Assembly: GCF_019175285.1 (NCBI RefSeq)
Contig: NC_056527.1
Location: 106,925,746 to 106,989,745, forward strand
From: Sceloporus undulatus
Taxonomy: Eukaryota; Chordata; Lepidosauria; Squamata; Phrynosomatidae
Reading direction: 5' to 3'
DNA length: 64,000 bases
Position numbers and translations under genes: made by a program. The notes under the pieces were generated by a model. It made no database searches and had not been told where the DNA came from. It saw nothing but the letters and a program-made list of their open reading frames with translations. Shown here piece after piece: positions 31,092 through 42,599 of the stretch (the first letter of the stretch is position 1; the number at the start of each line of letters is the position of its first letter).

Positions 31092-32180
31092 ATTAGTTCT
31101 TTCTTTTGTGGTGAGTTGTCAACCCTAATTAGAAGATACATGTGAGTGAAGCCAGCCCTATAATTAGGCAGAGTTCATAAAAAAAAGGGGGGGAGGGATA
31201 ACTTTGTTAATTATTTGTTATTATTGTGTTTTTGTTGCCACAGATGGATATAGAAAGAACACTGCGGAATTTACTGTTTGCAACTTGATTGGCTTTGGAT
31301 TCTATGTTATTTGATTTGTGTCTCTTGTTTAGACAGCAAAATGTCCTGGCATGGGTCCGGGATACAGATCTGCAGTTTAGCCAGACTGAGCACTATTTGC
31401 TGTCTGGTTCTGGTTCTCTCTGGAAAATATCTTTGCTTTTACAGGACACTTTTAACTATAGACAACATTAGAGGGAGGTTATAATTCTTCTGCATGCTGT
31501 GAAACATCAGGAGAATACATAGAAAGCTTAACTACTGAATTGACAATGCTTCACCTTGCAAGGTACAATAGACATACTGTAAAAATTAAGTAAGGGAACA
31601 TAGTTGATTGAAAACCTTTGAACTAGCCAGTGTTACTGTGCTTTTAGCAGCAGACTGGTCTGAAGTAGCAGTGTTTTGGAAAGTTTGTGCTGTTTTTCTG
31701 CATGTCAGGGAAGGTGTTTAAAAACACAACAGTAGGCCTGACAAAAAGACCCCTTTAATGGTGTGAAATGTGAATCAGGATGCTTTTTTTAAAAAAAAGA
31801 AAGAAAGCAATTTGTACAAATTGGTTTCATGCTTAAAATGTCTCATTGGCCTTTGGGGAAATACTGATTTCTAAACACCTCTGCCCAAGCATGTGTTTTA
31901 TTTCTTTATGATGAATGAGATTATATTTAGTTATTTGTATTTAATGGTAATGTTATAAAGGCCAGATGTTTTGCAAATTTTGTAGTAAAATTTTAATGAT
32001 CTTTCCCCCCATTGCCAAAGAACTCATGACAGCTTCCTGTGAAACTAAAGCTGTTATTTGGTTTAGACATAACAAGAACAATAAATGTGACATAATCTAA
32101 AGATAAGAAGATGGGTAAGACAAATTGACTCAATGGACAGATGACTAGTGTCCACCTGCATATAGCAGACACTTGCATAT
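31092..32180. other. No recognised feature
   Basis: AT-rich non-coding sequence; no supported gene. Confidence 0.4.
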
Positions 32181-32184
32181 GCCT

Positions 32185-32400
32185 TTAAGTCTCTTGTCAG
32201 CTTATTGCAACCCATGAATTTCATACAGTTTCTTAGGCAAGGAATATCCAGAGATGGTTTTGCCAGTTCCCTCCTCTGAAATATAGCCTACTACATTCAT
32301 GGTCTCCCATTCAACTATTAACCAGGTCTGACCCTGCTTAGCTTCCAAGATCAGACAGGATCTGGTGCCCTTTGGGTGTTTAGCACCTGTACATATAGTA
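32185..32400 (-). mobile_element. 5S-rRNA-derived SINE
   Basis: Reverse copy: ACCCTGCTTAGCTTCCAAGA and CTCCCATTCAACTATTAACC are the 5S-like block; GCAACCCATGAATTTCATA lies near the tail. Confidence 0.8.
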
Positions 32401-32644
32401 CTCTGTTCCAGTTTTAACCCACCAACACCTCCCCCCCCCAGATGAATCCTAGACAAGAGTTCAGAAATCCCCCGGCCAGCATAACAAATAGTGTCAATCT
32501 CTGAGTTTCATCCCAATTTTCAGAAACAGAAGTTGGGTTACTGGGCAGAACTTGGAAAAGTTATGTCGTTCCACTACAGTTCTCAGAAGCCTTTGGCCAG
32601 AATAGCCAGTAGCTATCTAGCTAATGTATTCTTTGGGTCATAGT

Positions 32645-33005
32645 CTGCCAAAATTGCATACCATCCAATTGTCCTGATTTGACAGGGACAATCCTGATTA
32701 ATCTTCTGTTGTCCTACTTTTTTGTTGTTGTTGTTGCTGATTTTAAAATATCCTAGGTTCTCTCCTCACTTTCCGCCCTTTTCCTCAGCTTATTTTCATT
32801 GCTGCGATCTGAGTTGAAAGTGCAAAAGTAGTTTATTAGCTGGGGGGAGAGGAGAAGGGATCAGAATTTTGCCTTTCATAGAAAACGCAGGCAAAAGTAG
32901 CTTGTGTGTTTGTCCTCATGAATAATTTGCCTTTTTGACCACTCCTTGATCACACATCTCCCAGTTTTCATCTGTGAAATGTTGGAAGGTATAGAATTGG
33001 AGGCT
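32645..33005. mobile_element. Old 'TGTCC...GGACA' repeat element
   Basis: ATTGTCCTGATTTGACAGGG opens a block that recurs at 40080 and 59730 and, inverted, near 55930-56070. Confidence 0.5.
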
Positions 33006-33091
33006 GGAATAAGATAATCATGTATGCTGACTTGAATCCTTGGAAAGAAAAAGAGGGCAGAGTAAATCTATTGATAGACTAAATGAGCAAG

Positions 33092-33237
33092 TGTAGTAGT
33101 GATTTGAGTGCTGGACTGACTCTGGAGAGCAGGGTTCAATTCCTGGCTCAGCCATGAAATCTGCTGGGTGGCCTTGGGCAAGTCACATTCTCTCAGCCTC
33201 AGAGGAAGGCAAAAGCAAACCCCCTCTGAACAAATCT
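33092..33237 (+). mobile_element. SINE, 3'-truncated at the TMEM100-like splice acceptor
   Basis: It runs from GTGTAGTAGTGATTTGAGTG through CCCCCTCTGAACAAATCT, then stops where the family would continue TGCCAAGAAAAC. The next 17 bases are the acceptor tract. Confidence 0.8.
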
Positions 33238-33254
33238 CTGTTCTCCTTCCCCAG
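33238..33254 (+). promoter_or_regulatory. Splice acceptor of the TMEM100-like exon, abutting a SINE
   Basis: The pyrimidine tract CTGTTCTCCTTCCCCAG directly follows the truncated 3' edge of a tRNA-derived SINE. The exon would begin at 33255, twenty bases before the ATG. Because the tract is only 17 bases long, the branch point probably lies inside the SINE. Confidence 0.55.
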
Positions 33255-33274
33255 ATCTTGCCCTCTTGGCCATC

Positions 33275-33628
33275 ATGCTTTACGATCGTGTGACAGTGAA
33301 CATGGAAAAGGAAGAGGTTTATTTGGAGCGTGTCTCACCACGCCTGCTCCTCATAAGCACGACCACAGGAGGTGTGGAGGCCTCCTGCCGCGAATGCCTG
33401 CTTCCCTTCGGACTGGTGCTAGGCATCATTGGGCTAGCAGCCACCAGTGTGGCCTGTGCCCGTGACCCTCCTGGGTCTGTGTTGTCGATCCTGGGGTGGA
33501 TTTTGCTGGGCATTGGGGTCCTTGGTGTGGTCACCAGCTGTGCGTGGCAGCAGTACAGAAGGAGAAAACGGTGTGGCAGCTGGACCATACTGGTGGGAGA
33601 AACAGAAGCAAATAAAACTGTTGCGTGA
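33275..33628 (+). CDS. TMEM100-like two-pass membrane protein
   Basis: The frame encodes 117 residues, M33275 to TGA at 33626-33628. Hydrophobic segments lie at about residues 42-61 and 68-90, followed by a basic stretch (YRRRKR, 94-99). The juxtamembrane block TGGVEASCRECLLPF matches TMEM100's TGGTELSCYRCIIPF in spacing, including both cysteines (C38, C41), and the GS-hS-I-G start of the second segment also matches. Mammalian TMEM100 (134 residues, from memory) is a BMP9/ALK1-induced membrane protein and a TRPA1/TRPV1 partner. A good splice acceptor at 33238-33254 precedes the exon. No stop lies between it and the ATG, so upstream coding sequence is possible. I read this as a TMEM100 paralogue, not TMEM100 itself, because the rest differs widely. 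Confidence 0.7.
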   Translation: MLYDRVTVNMEKEEVYLERVSPRLLLISTTTGGVEASCRECLLPFGLVLGIIGLAATSVACARDPPGSVLSILGWILLGIGVLGVVTSCAWQQYRRRKRCGSWTILVGETEANKTVA

Positions 33629-34130
33629 AAATCTGGGCCTGGGGCTTCCTGCTGGACACAGTATTTCTTCCTATGGAGTGACCCAAAGCACCGATTCTAA
33701 ACAAATTCCCATTCTGAATTGGTGAAAGATTTCAGAATACTTCCCCAAATTTCAGTCCAAAGCAAAGTGGATGTCCAGTCCATGTCTGATGGCCAGCTGA
33801 TTTCCACTGCAAACAAATGACAGACTGCATTTTGGGGGGATTTCTCTCTATAATGAAAATCCATGCTGGACCATGTTCTCATCCCGGGTTCCCTTACAAT
33901 CAACTGGGACTGCTCCAGCCGTGATGTGCCGACTGTTTCTGCCATGATCAGACCAGGAGAGGAGTGAGTAGGTGACAGACCTTTGGGAAGGCATTGGCAC
34001 AATTCCACCAGGCTAAGAGAGAGCAGGCCAGGCCACCATCTGCTCTACCACAAAACCACCTCATTGGGCTTTTATCCTTCCTTTGCTGTCACCCTGCAGT
34101 CATTGCCCCAAGCTGAGGAATCTCAGTATT
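33629..34130. other. Downstream of the TMEM100-like gene
   Basis: Presumed 3' UTR; I could not identify a poly(A) signal. Confidence 0.4.
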
Positions 34131-34330
34131 AAGAATCTGTGTGCCTTTGTTTTCCTTTCCTCTCCCCATCCCCTTTTGTGTTATGGCTTTTTAGATTATA
34201 AGCCTGAGAGCAAGCATTGTCTTGTCTTTGTCTTTTTTAATTGATGTGTAAGCAACTCAGAGTGTTTCAAGTAGTAGAACGGGATGGAAATGCTATTATA
34301 ACCATCTTTAATAGCAAGTAATAATTGCAT
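34131..34330 (+). mobile_element. Old L2-type LINE 3' end
   Basis: TTTTAGATTATAAGCCTGAGAGCAAGCATTGTCTTGTC is a diverged version of the LINE end at 2885. Confidence 0.5.
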
Positions 34331-35500
34331 GAATGTCTTGTTCCCTTTCTTGGACACATGCTTCCATACAGAGGTCAATTAATTCTATCTCCCTAAACTA
34401 CAACTCCTCCAACCTCCTTCCTTAAGGGATTCTTTTGTGATAAGGAAAAGGGTAGAAATGGCAGAAAAACTGGGGTGAAGGAGGTACAAATAGAAGATGT
34501 CATCAGGACATCCACTAAAATATAGGCTGAAGTCCTGCATCAAGGGCTGTAAAATGTAACTTTATGATGATGAAGTAGCCACAATATGCAACCATGTTAG
34601 ACAACAGCAACAATGCACAACAGGGCACCACGCAAGATGCCCCATTGCACAATAATAGTTCCCACTACATAATGGGGCACCACAAAAGGACATCCATAAC
34701 TTTCCACTGTCCTCCATTCTGGATTACTAGTGCCCAATGGTCCTGTTGCTCTTGCACAAGTGCACATCATTATCACTGCTCACTCTTTGTACAATGGCCC
34801 CAATGGCACAGGTATGGTAAGACTCCCCTTTTGTGAATACAACCACTGTGAAATACCACAATTCTACACTGCACACTTGTATGTTGGTTTACATCCTGAC
34901 AGGATGCCAGCTGCAGAGTTTGAGATAGGGTGATTTGATAAAAGAATAAGACTGGTCCCAATCCAGTCAACAAGGCCCCAAGAGGAAAAGGAGGGCTCCT
35001 ACTTCCTGGACTATGTGCACAACTGCACACAATCCTCTCCAGGCTGGACTCAAATCTCTGCCATCTTGGTGCCCATGTATAAACAGACCGAGCTTATCAC
35101 TCCAGACCATGGTGCCACACCTAGGTCACAGCATTGTTCCGAGAGCAAGACCCAGTTTCCTGAGAATGGTGTTCCACAGGCATGGCTCCACTAAGGAGCC
35201 AGCTGTTTTACACTGAGCAAGGAAAGTGAAGGGAGCATGGCTTCTGCCCCCCTCCACATCCTTTTTTCTCCATTCTGGCATGCAGTTCCAAAACCTCATT
35301 ACTAAAAAGGATTAAGTCACTGCAGTTTTATTCATGTGTTACACATTTGACATACACTCTATACTATCCCCGGCAGATGGGTTATGGGAAAGTGCAGTCC
35401 AGAAAGGTAACATTTCCATGCTTTGGTTTTAGTCCCATATAATATATAGCCTTGACGAAAGCGTCCGTCACACTGTCCTTACCAGGTAATAAGGATGATT
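34331..35500. other. No recognised gene
   Basis: Repeated words GCACCACGCAAGATG and GGGGCACCACAAAAGGACA with GTACAATGGCCCCAATGG suggest a decayed GGGCAC/GTGCCC-type transposon at 34.6-34.9 kb. Confidence 0.35.
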
Positions 35501-35505
35501 TAGAA

Positions 35506-35720
35506 GAGCCAGTGTGGCACAGTGGTTTGAGTGTTGGATTTTGACTCTGGAGACCAGCGTTTGACTCCCAGCTCAGCCTTGAAACCCACTTGATGACTTT
35601 GAGCAAGTCACATGCGCTCAGCCTCAGGGGAAGGCAAAGGTAAACCTCCTCAGAACAAATCCTGCCAAGAAAACTCCATGATAGGTTTGCCTTAGGGTCT
35701 CTAACATAGCAACAAGGGTG
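35506..35720 (+). mobile_element. tRNA-derived squamate SINE
   Basis: AGTGTGGCACAGTGGTTTGA to TTGCCTTAGGGTCTCTAAC. Confidence 0.85.
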
Positions 35721-35804
35721 ATTTAATTCTGAAGGGCTCTACTGCCAAGAAGAAATGGAGAAGACTGGTGTGGTATGTTCTTTATCCCTCTAACATAAGG
35801 CTCT

Positions 35805-36030
35805 TGCTGTCATGAAGTTCTTCCTAAAGCTGAAGTGGAATCTCTTTTCGTGGAGTTTGAATCCATTGCTCCGAGTCCTATTCTTTGGAGCAGCAGAAAA
35901 CAAGCTTGATCCTCAATATGGTATCCCTTAAAATATTTAAACAGGGCTACCTTATCAATTCTTAACCTCCTCTTCCCCAGGCTAAACATACCCAGCTCTC
36001 TAAGCCACTTCTCATAGGGCATTGTATCAT
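35805..36030 (-). mobile_element. CR1 LINE 3' fragment
   Basis: The minus strand encodes ELGMFSLGKRRLRIDKVALF; same CR1 family as the 50.8-kb copy. Confidence 0.8.
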
Positions 36031-36329
36031 AGGGTTGCACTCACCAGGGGTCCTACTACTCAACCATCTTCCCAGAGGCCCCCTGGCATTGCTCCTCTTT
36101 GTTGTTGCTGCTTACTCTCCTGTCCTATCTAACTGTGTAGTTTCCACTGCCTGGTTCATCCCTCCAAGCTGTGGCATGGTCTAGTCTCAGAGGCCATGGG
36201 CAGATGAATGAGCAGCGGAAGCAAGGAGGTAGGCTCCCATGTTTGAACCTCTTCCCTGCGAAAGTCACATTAGGTATTCTTAAACCAGTCCCTCTCACCC
36301 TAAGCATCTTTGGAGGTCATCTGTTGGGT

Positions 36330-36398
36330 ATGCTTTGATTGAGAGGTTGGACTGGATGGCCCTTGTGGTCTCTTCCAATCTATGATTCTAAGATTCTA
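36330..36398 (+). mobile_element. CR1 LINE terminal 70 bases
   Basis: GGTTGGACTGGATGGCCCTT to TCTATGATTCTAAGATTCT, the CR1 3' octamer-type repeat. Confidence 0.8.
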
Positions 36399-36399
36399 G

Positions 36400-38200
36400 A
36401 TCTGTAAAGTGAAAGATAAGAATACTAGCCTGGTATGCAAGACTGTTGTGTAAAGCAAAGGTGGGAAAACTTTGATCCTTCAGTTGGTTTGGACTTCATC
36501 TTCCAGAAGCCAAAGCCAACATGACTCTGGTAAAGCAATATGGAATTGTAATCTGGAACATCTAGAAGGCCAAAAGTAGCCTACTCTTGTACATCTAGAT
36601 AATACAGAAAGTTAGAAATACTGTATCACTTTCTTGAACGACAACTCCCAGAATCCCCAGCCAGTTGGGAATGCTTGATAGCAGCTAGATCAATGTTAAG
36701 GCCCAAGCATCATAATTGTTCAGAATAAACAAGCTACAAATAAGAGTTATTTGAAACAGGTTACTTTGAAGGGTAATGAAGTTGTGATGAAGTTGAATTC
36801 CAAAAGGAATGTAATGATGAAAAAGTTATTTGACTAATGTAAGGACTCACAGCTTCTAGTCACTTTCAAAAGTTACTGTTGAAGGGCGTTTCTAGAAGTG
36901 TTCTGAGAGGAATTTTCCAGGTTTTATCCCATTCTTGTATCCTAAGGTATAGCTTCTCAAAAAAGTAACAGAACAATGAGCAGTGTGAGAAGCAATACCA
37001 TTTGTTACTTTTGCAGCATTTCAACCAGTACAAAAAGTAACTTTTCAAACACTATAATGGGAATAAGTTAATTGTAAGAAGTAACTTTCCAAGCTCTGGT
37101 TGCCATCTAAAGTTAAGGATGATTAAAGTTTTCATTTTATCGTACGATTTTGGGCTTGTTTTATGCTACTTCATTCAACACTATTTTTTTTAATTACTGC
37201 TATATCCTTTGGCTTTTACCACTAATAAATCTTCAACCAGAAAGCACCCAAAAGGGAAGAGACTGTTCTATGATGCTCTGAACCAGCTGCAGTATTAAAT
37301 ATTTATTGGGAGGGAAAAGTGTGCAACCTGATTCTCCCAAACCTGTGTATTTCACCAGACTGCCATCTAAAACAGAATGAAACACACTTCCAGAATTTAA
37401 AACAGGTTTTAACTTGCCCAGTCACCTATGGAAGAAATGTCTGTGAATTGGAAACGATTTTGTCAACAATATCATAATTATCATCATTTAAAAGAGTAAT
37501 TAGTAGTTAAAAGAGTAGCATGGATATTATATTTCTCACTTCATCCTTTCAAGCATCAATTTAAGGCTGAGATGTAGCCCTGGCCTCACCTCAGTCAGCA
37601 ATCTTTGCGACCAAGTGTGAATTTAAACCAAATCTTCCCCTCCTCTAAATGCAGCTTCAAGATACCATGCTGGTTATCCTTTAGAGAATAACTACTATTA
37701 TCCTCTAAATGATAATAGGAACAGGATTAGGGGTGGGCTGGAATACAAGTTCAGCTCCCTTTGGCAATATACTGAAAAAGGGGTATTCTTTGCTGTACAC
37801 CTGAAAGTTGAGTTTGCTTGTAAAACTTTCTCAGCCTGATTCGCCTTGCAGGGCGATTGTCCATAAAGCACCTCCCAGTTGTTGTTGGCTTACAGCTCCC
37901 AGAACCCCTAACTAGCATAGTCCATTGTACAAAATGCTGGGAATTATAGTTCTGCAACAGCTGGAAGGCTGCACAGTTCCCATCCCTGGTATAATACCAT
38001 CCTGAGAGGAAAAACAAGATTATAAATGAAACACAGTATATATCTGGAGTTAGAATCACACAGCTTTGCAGATGTTGTTTGACTGCAATTCCTCATCATG
38101 GGCTATGTCGACAATAGGGCTGTTGGGAGCTGCTGATCAATGACTTGGGGGAGGGCTATTAATCTTATTCCTATGTTGTGCAAGCAACAGCCCTGCAACG
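36400..38200. other. Intergenic, no gene recognised
   Basis: Small foldback repeats lie at 36460-36580 and 37875-37980 (CCCAGAACCCCTAACTAGC / GCTGGGAATTATAG). Confidence 0.4.
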
Positions 38201-39830
38201 TTTTTATTTATTTAGCTTTCTTGCAATTATGACATGGGAAATCTTACAATTAAGAATACAAACTATTTGAACAACAAGAGTAGCAAAGTAAACAGAGAAG
38301 ATGAGGTGTTGAGATAGATCAAAGACTTAAATAATAGCCTGGAGATTGGTTTTAGATACAACTGAGACATTTTGAGATTATCGAAATGAAGTCTCAAATT
38401 GCAAGGATGATGGGTATAGTGAGAGGGTAAATGGACAGAGTGTGGTCCCTTGGTTTTTTGTTTTTGTTTTTTAAACTGACATTAACAAAAGCACATTGAC
38501 ACAGAAAAGGAGACATTCGAGATGACTCCTACAATGTAGATCAGATTGAGAATGTGTGGCAAGCAAGTACATTCCACTGCTACTAAACACGCCCCTTATT
38601 AGCTCAAGCAAAGTATAGCTACAAAGGCATTAAAACAAGATCAAAAGAAGACCTTATACCAGAAATTAGACCCCCTTCCGGAAGGAGAACCTAGTGTCCA
38701 CTCTCAGTCCTGCTGACAGCCAGGTCAGTGGTGGTGCCAGGGTGGAAAGAAGAGGGCAAGGGAGGGGAAAAGTCAGAAGATAACGTCAGTCTGCCGCTTC
38801 AAATAGCCACCTGGGTCAACCGGAGGACTGCCGGTGCCCTGCTGGGCATTAGATCACCCTTTTTTGGCTCAAGGAGACATGGATATCATTAACTACGATA
38901 GCTGTGACGGATGCAAGGAGGGAGAGAAGAGCTTCCCATTAGGCAAATTCTAGATTTTGGAGGGAGTCCAGTCTTTCTCATTGTTGACCTGTGACACCCT
39001 TTCACAGCTCCTGCAGGTGGAAAACAAGCCATGTAACCCTGGCAGGCTTGTCTCCCCTTGCTGTTCTAACCTGCCAAGGGGTATCCATCACTGCGGCATT
39101 GGTGATGTGCAAAAACCAAGCAATGGCTTCTCTTCTTCATTCCTTACTTTATTTGAACCAAGAGATTTGCTCGATTTAGGAGCCTGACCAAGCCTGGCAA
39201 AAGAAACTGATTTAGAAGCAAAGAATTCTGCATTCAGGGATTTGTTATCCTGAGTATCAGCTTGCAGTCCTTCAATATAAAAATCCTTTAGGGCAAGCTA
39301 TTCTTTGTCATTTCAGCTGCAGCCATAGTATAATGTAGGGTAAGGAAATTGTTTTGTTGTTGCTGTTATCAGCTGGAAATCAGAAATCTTTGCTGAGCTG
39401 CTACCGATCCAGATCTGTGTGTGTGCACCACCCATTCACACAATTTCACCTATTCAGTCTCATTTCCTATTCTGTGTTCCTCTCCCTTCCTTATGTTTGT
39501 TCTCTACAGGCCTCCTTTGTATCTTTTGGAGACAAGCCTTCCTCAACACAGAGGCAATTATTTTTTCTTAGGGAAATGTTTTTTTCTCAAAGAGTCTGAG
39601 GCCATTTAAGACTAAAAACACTAATGGTTTTCCATTTGGACCAAGAAGTTCTAGGTTCAAGCCTGCCATTTACCCTGGAAGCCTGGAGTCTATTACTTCC
39701 CAGCTTAGCTTCACCCACAAGACTGCTGTGGGTATAAAAGAACATGGCAGGAGATACCCAAAATTATTTTGAGAAAGGAACAGAAGTTCAGTAGAATTCT
39801 ATACCACAGTAGGAATTATGCTGTCTTCTC
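38201..39830. other. Intergenic, no gene recognised
   Basis: LINE 3' UTR-like sequence lies at 38200-38330. A possible tRNA-type B box (GGTTCAAGCC) near 39650 hints at another SINE. A 24-codon frame at 38879-38953 is treated in the findings. Confidence 0.35.
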
Positions 39831-39834
39831 GATG

Positions 39835-39905
39835 TTGCTGGGCTGCAGCTCCCAGCAGTCCTCAGCACTGGCTATGATGGCTAGGGTTGCTGGGAGTTTC
39901 AGTGC
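39835..39905. mobile_element. Small foldback MITE
   Basis: GCTGCAGCTCCCAGCAGTCC faces GGCTAGGGTTGCTGGGAG. Confidence 0.45.
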
Positions 39906-40079
39906 AACATGCAGACGACTCCACAATTTCCACTTGATTTTGCAAAATGCTTTCCTAGGAAGCAAAGAACAAGACTAGTTTAATATGATGTTCTGCACTA
40001 GATATACTAAGAGGGGAGAGCAGAAAGAGCTTGTAGAAGTTAACACATTTTGAGCCACAACTCCCAGGATGCTTATCAG

Positions 40080-40440
40080 ATTATAGCAGATCTTCCAACT
40101 GTCTCAATTTGCCTCACAAGGACAATACTTTCTTCTCCTTTTTCCCCCCAGCTGCTTTTGAAATGTCTCTCTCCCTCCTCCCACTTTCTCCCTTTGTCCA
40201 CAGATCACTTCAACTGCTACAAACTGATCTCAGATTGCAAAAGTAGTTTGCACTCAATTAACAAAGCATGTGGGAGAGGAGGGAGTGGAATATTATCCAT
40301 GCCAGTACACTCAGGCAAAAGCAAACTGCTGCAGTCTCTCCTAGGATGTGTGTTCTTCCTCATTCATAACTCAGCCATCTTGATCACATTCAGATGTTGC
40401 TTGGCCACGTGAACTCAAGTTTTCCTCTGTGAAATGGATG
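40080..40440. mobile_element. Old 'TGTCC...GGACA' repeat element, copy 2
   Basis: AACTGTCTCAATTTGCCTCA, GCTGCTTTTGAAATGTCTC and a GTTTGCACTCAATTAACAAA middle match copies at 32.6 and 59.7 kb. Confidence 0.5.
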
Positions 40441-40710
40441 AGTATGGTTGTAGTCCCCAAACATAATTTTTCCAGGTTGTTGAAGTGCCCCTTTCTCATT
40501 GATGACTTGATTCAAGAGGCCTGAAACCATACTGCAGGCAAAAAATCCCTACCAGGGCTTAATTTTAGCATGAAAATTCAAAACCCTTTTGGATATGGAA
40601 AAACAGAATGGTTTCCAATTGATTAGGAGATCAGGAAAGACAATGTTATATCACCCAATTTGTTTAATTTGTATGCTGAAAACATCATACCCAAAATTGG
40701 ATTGGAGGCA

Positions 40711-41885
40711 TACTTATCAGATTTGCAGATGACACCAAACTAGGAGGAGTAGCTAATACCCCAGAGGACAGGATCAAAATTCAAAATGACCTGAATAGAC
40801 TAGAAAGCTGGGCCAAAGATAACAAAATGAAATTCAACATGGAGAAATGTAAGGTACTGCACTTAGGGCAGAAAAATGAAATGCACAGATACAGGATGGG
40901 GGATACCTGGCTGAACGAGACTACTGTATATGTGAAAGGGATCTGGGAATCCAAGTACACCACAAATTGAACATGAGTCAACAGTGCGATGCGGCAGCTA
41001 ACAAGGTCAATGCGATTTTAGGCTGCATCAATAGAAGTATAGTGTCTAGATCAAGGGAAGTAATAGTGCCACTCTATTCTGCTTTGGTCAGGCCCCACCT
41101 GGAATATTGTGTCCAGTTCTGGGCGCCACAATTCAGAAAGGACATTGAGAAACTGGAGCGGGTCCAAAGGAGAGTAACTAAAATGGTGAAGGGTCTGGAA
41201 ACCATGCCCTATGAGGAACGACTTAGGGAGCTGGAAATGTTTAGCCTGGAAAAGAGAAGGTTTTCCTGTTTAAATATTTGAAGGGATGTCATATTTAAAA
41301 AGGCTGTTAAAATGGACCTCTTCCGGCAGGCCTTTACAGAATAGAGAACCCGGCCTTAGAAAAACGTCTGGGAAAGATACTGCTGCTCCCACCAATTGTT
41401 TGCTGGTGTGATGTTGTTGACCTTCTGGTTTTTAACTTGTTTTTAATATTGCACTGGATTTAATATTTTTTAAGAAGGGGAGGGTACCAGGGATTTTATA
41501 TGTTCTGTATTTTTAACTTTGTTAGCCACCCCGATTGTTCTCAGAGGGGCAGGATACAAATAAATTTTATTATTATTATATATTATTATATTGAGGAGGG
41601 AGCAAGCTTGTTTTCTGCTTCTCCAGAGAAAAGGACCTGGAAGAATGGATGCAAACTACAGGAAGAGATTCCACCTCAACATTAGGAGGAACTTACTGAC
41701 AGTAAGGGCTGTTCGACAGTGGAACACACTCCTTCCTCAGAGTGTGGTGGAGTCTCCTTCCTTGGAGGTCTTTAAGTAGAGGCTGGATGGCCATCTGTCC
41801 GGGATGTTTTGATTGTGATTTCCTGCATGGCAGGGAGTTTGATTGGATGGCCCTTGCAGTCTCTTCCAACTCTTATGATTTTATG
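40711..41885 (+). mobile_element. CR1 LINE inside BovB, itself interrupted
   Basis: CR1 reverse-transcriptase C-terminal blocks: CAGATTTGCAGATGACACCA; frame 40967-41281 encodes [40 protein letters not shown] and [16 protein letters not shown]. The 3' end CTCTTCCAACTCTTATGATT closes at about 41885. Confidence 0.85.
41296..41588 (+). mobile_element. L2-type LINE 3' fragment inside CR1
   Basis: It encodes a VKMDLFRQAF-like remnant, then the 3' UTR with TTAGCCACCCCGATTGTTCT and a TTATTATTA tail. CR1 sequence before (GATGTCATATT) and after (ATATTGAGGAGGGAGC) shares ATATT, a plausible 5-bp target duplication. Confidence 0.8.
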
Positions 41886-42599
41886 ATTAAGATATGCAGA
41901 TGACACTAAACTACTAGCAGAAAATACTAATGACTTAGAATGACTACTGAAGGAAGTACAAAGGCAGGTTTACATTTGGACATTAACAAAAATGACCAGA
42001 GATTATTTATGTAACTTTAAAATAAGCAGTGAAGACACTGAGAGTCAAAGATTTCCTTTACTTTGGCTCATTTATTAGTCAAAATAGACTGCAGTCAGAA
42101 ACCAGAAGAGTTGGATTAGGAAGGGCAGCTATGAAGGAACTAGACAATATCCTCAAGTAGAAAATTTTATCATTGAATACCAAAGTCAGTATTATTCATG
42201 CCAAAATATTTCCAATTTCTGTGTACAGCTGTGAAAGCTGGACACAGAGGAAGGCTGGTAAGAGAATCAACTTATTTGAGATGTGGTGCAATAGAGTTTA
42301 GTGGATACCCTGGACTTTCAAAAGGACAAATAAATGGGTTCAAGTTGGAACTCTCCCTAGATGTCAAGATGATTAAACTGAGATTATCATACTTTGGCCA
42401 TATTGGGGCATGATTCATTAGAGAAGCCATTAATGCTAGGTAAATTGGAAGGCAGTAGGAAGAGAGGAAAACTACACTGCAGATGGATATACTCAATCAA
42501 GGAAGCCACAGCCCCAATTCTGCAAGATATGTGGATGACAGGGTGACTCGGAGGTCTCTCATTACTAAGTTGAAGTCAGCTTGATAGCAGTTAGCAGCA

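Larger units (their letters stand above)
40500..42595 (+). mobile_element. BovB/RTE LINE interrupted by a CR1 LINE
   Basis: The left part (40500-40710) has TTTGTTTAATTTGTATGCTG (FNLYAEN of the BovB reverse transcriptase). The right part (41886-42595) resumes at AGATATGCAGATGACACTAA (RYADDT) and runs to the C-terminal region (KLRLSYFGHI). CR1 lies between. Confidence 0.8.
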
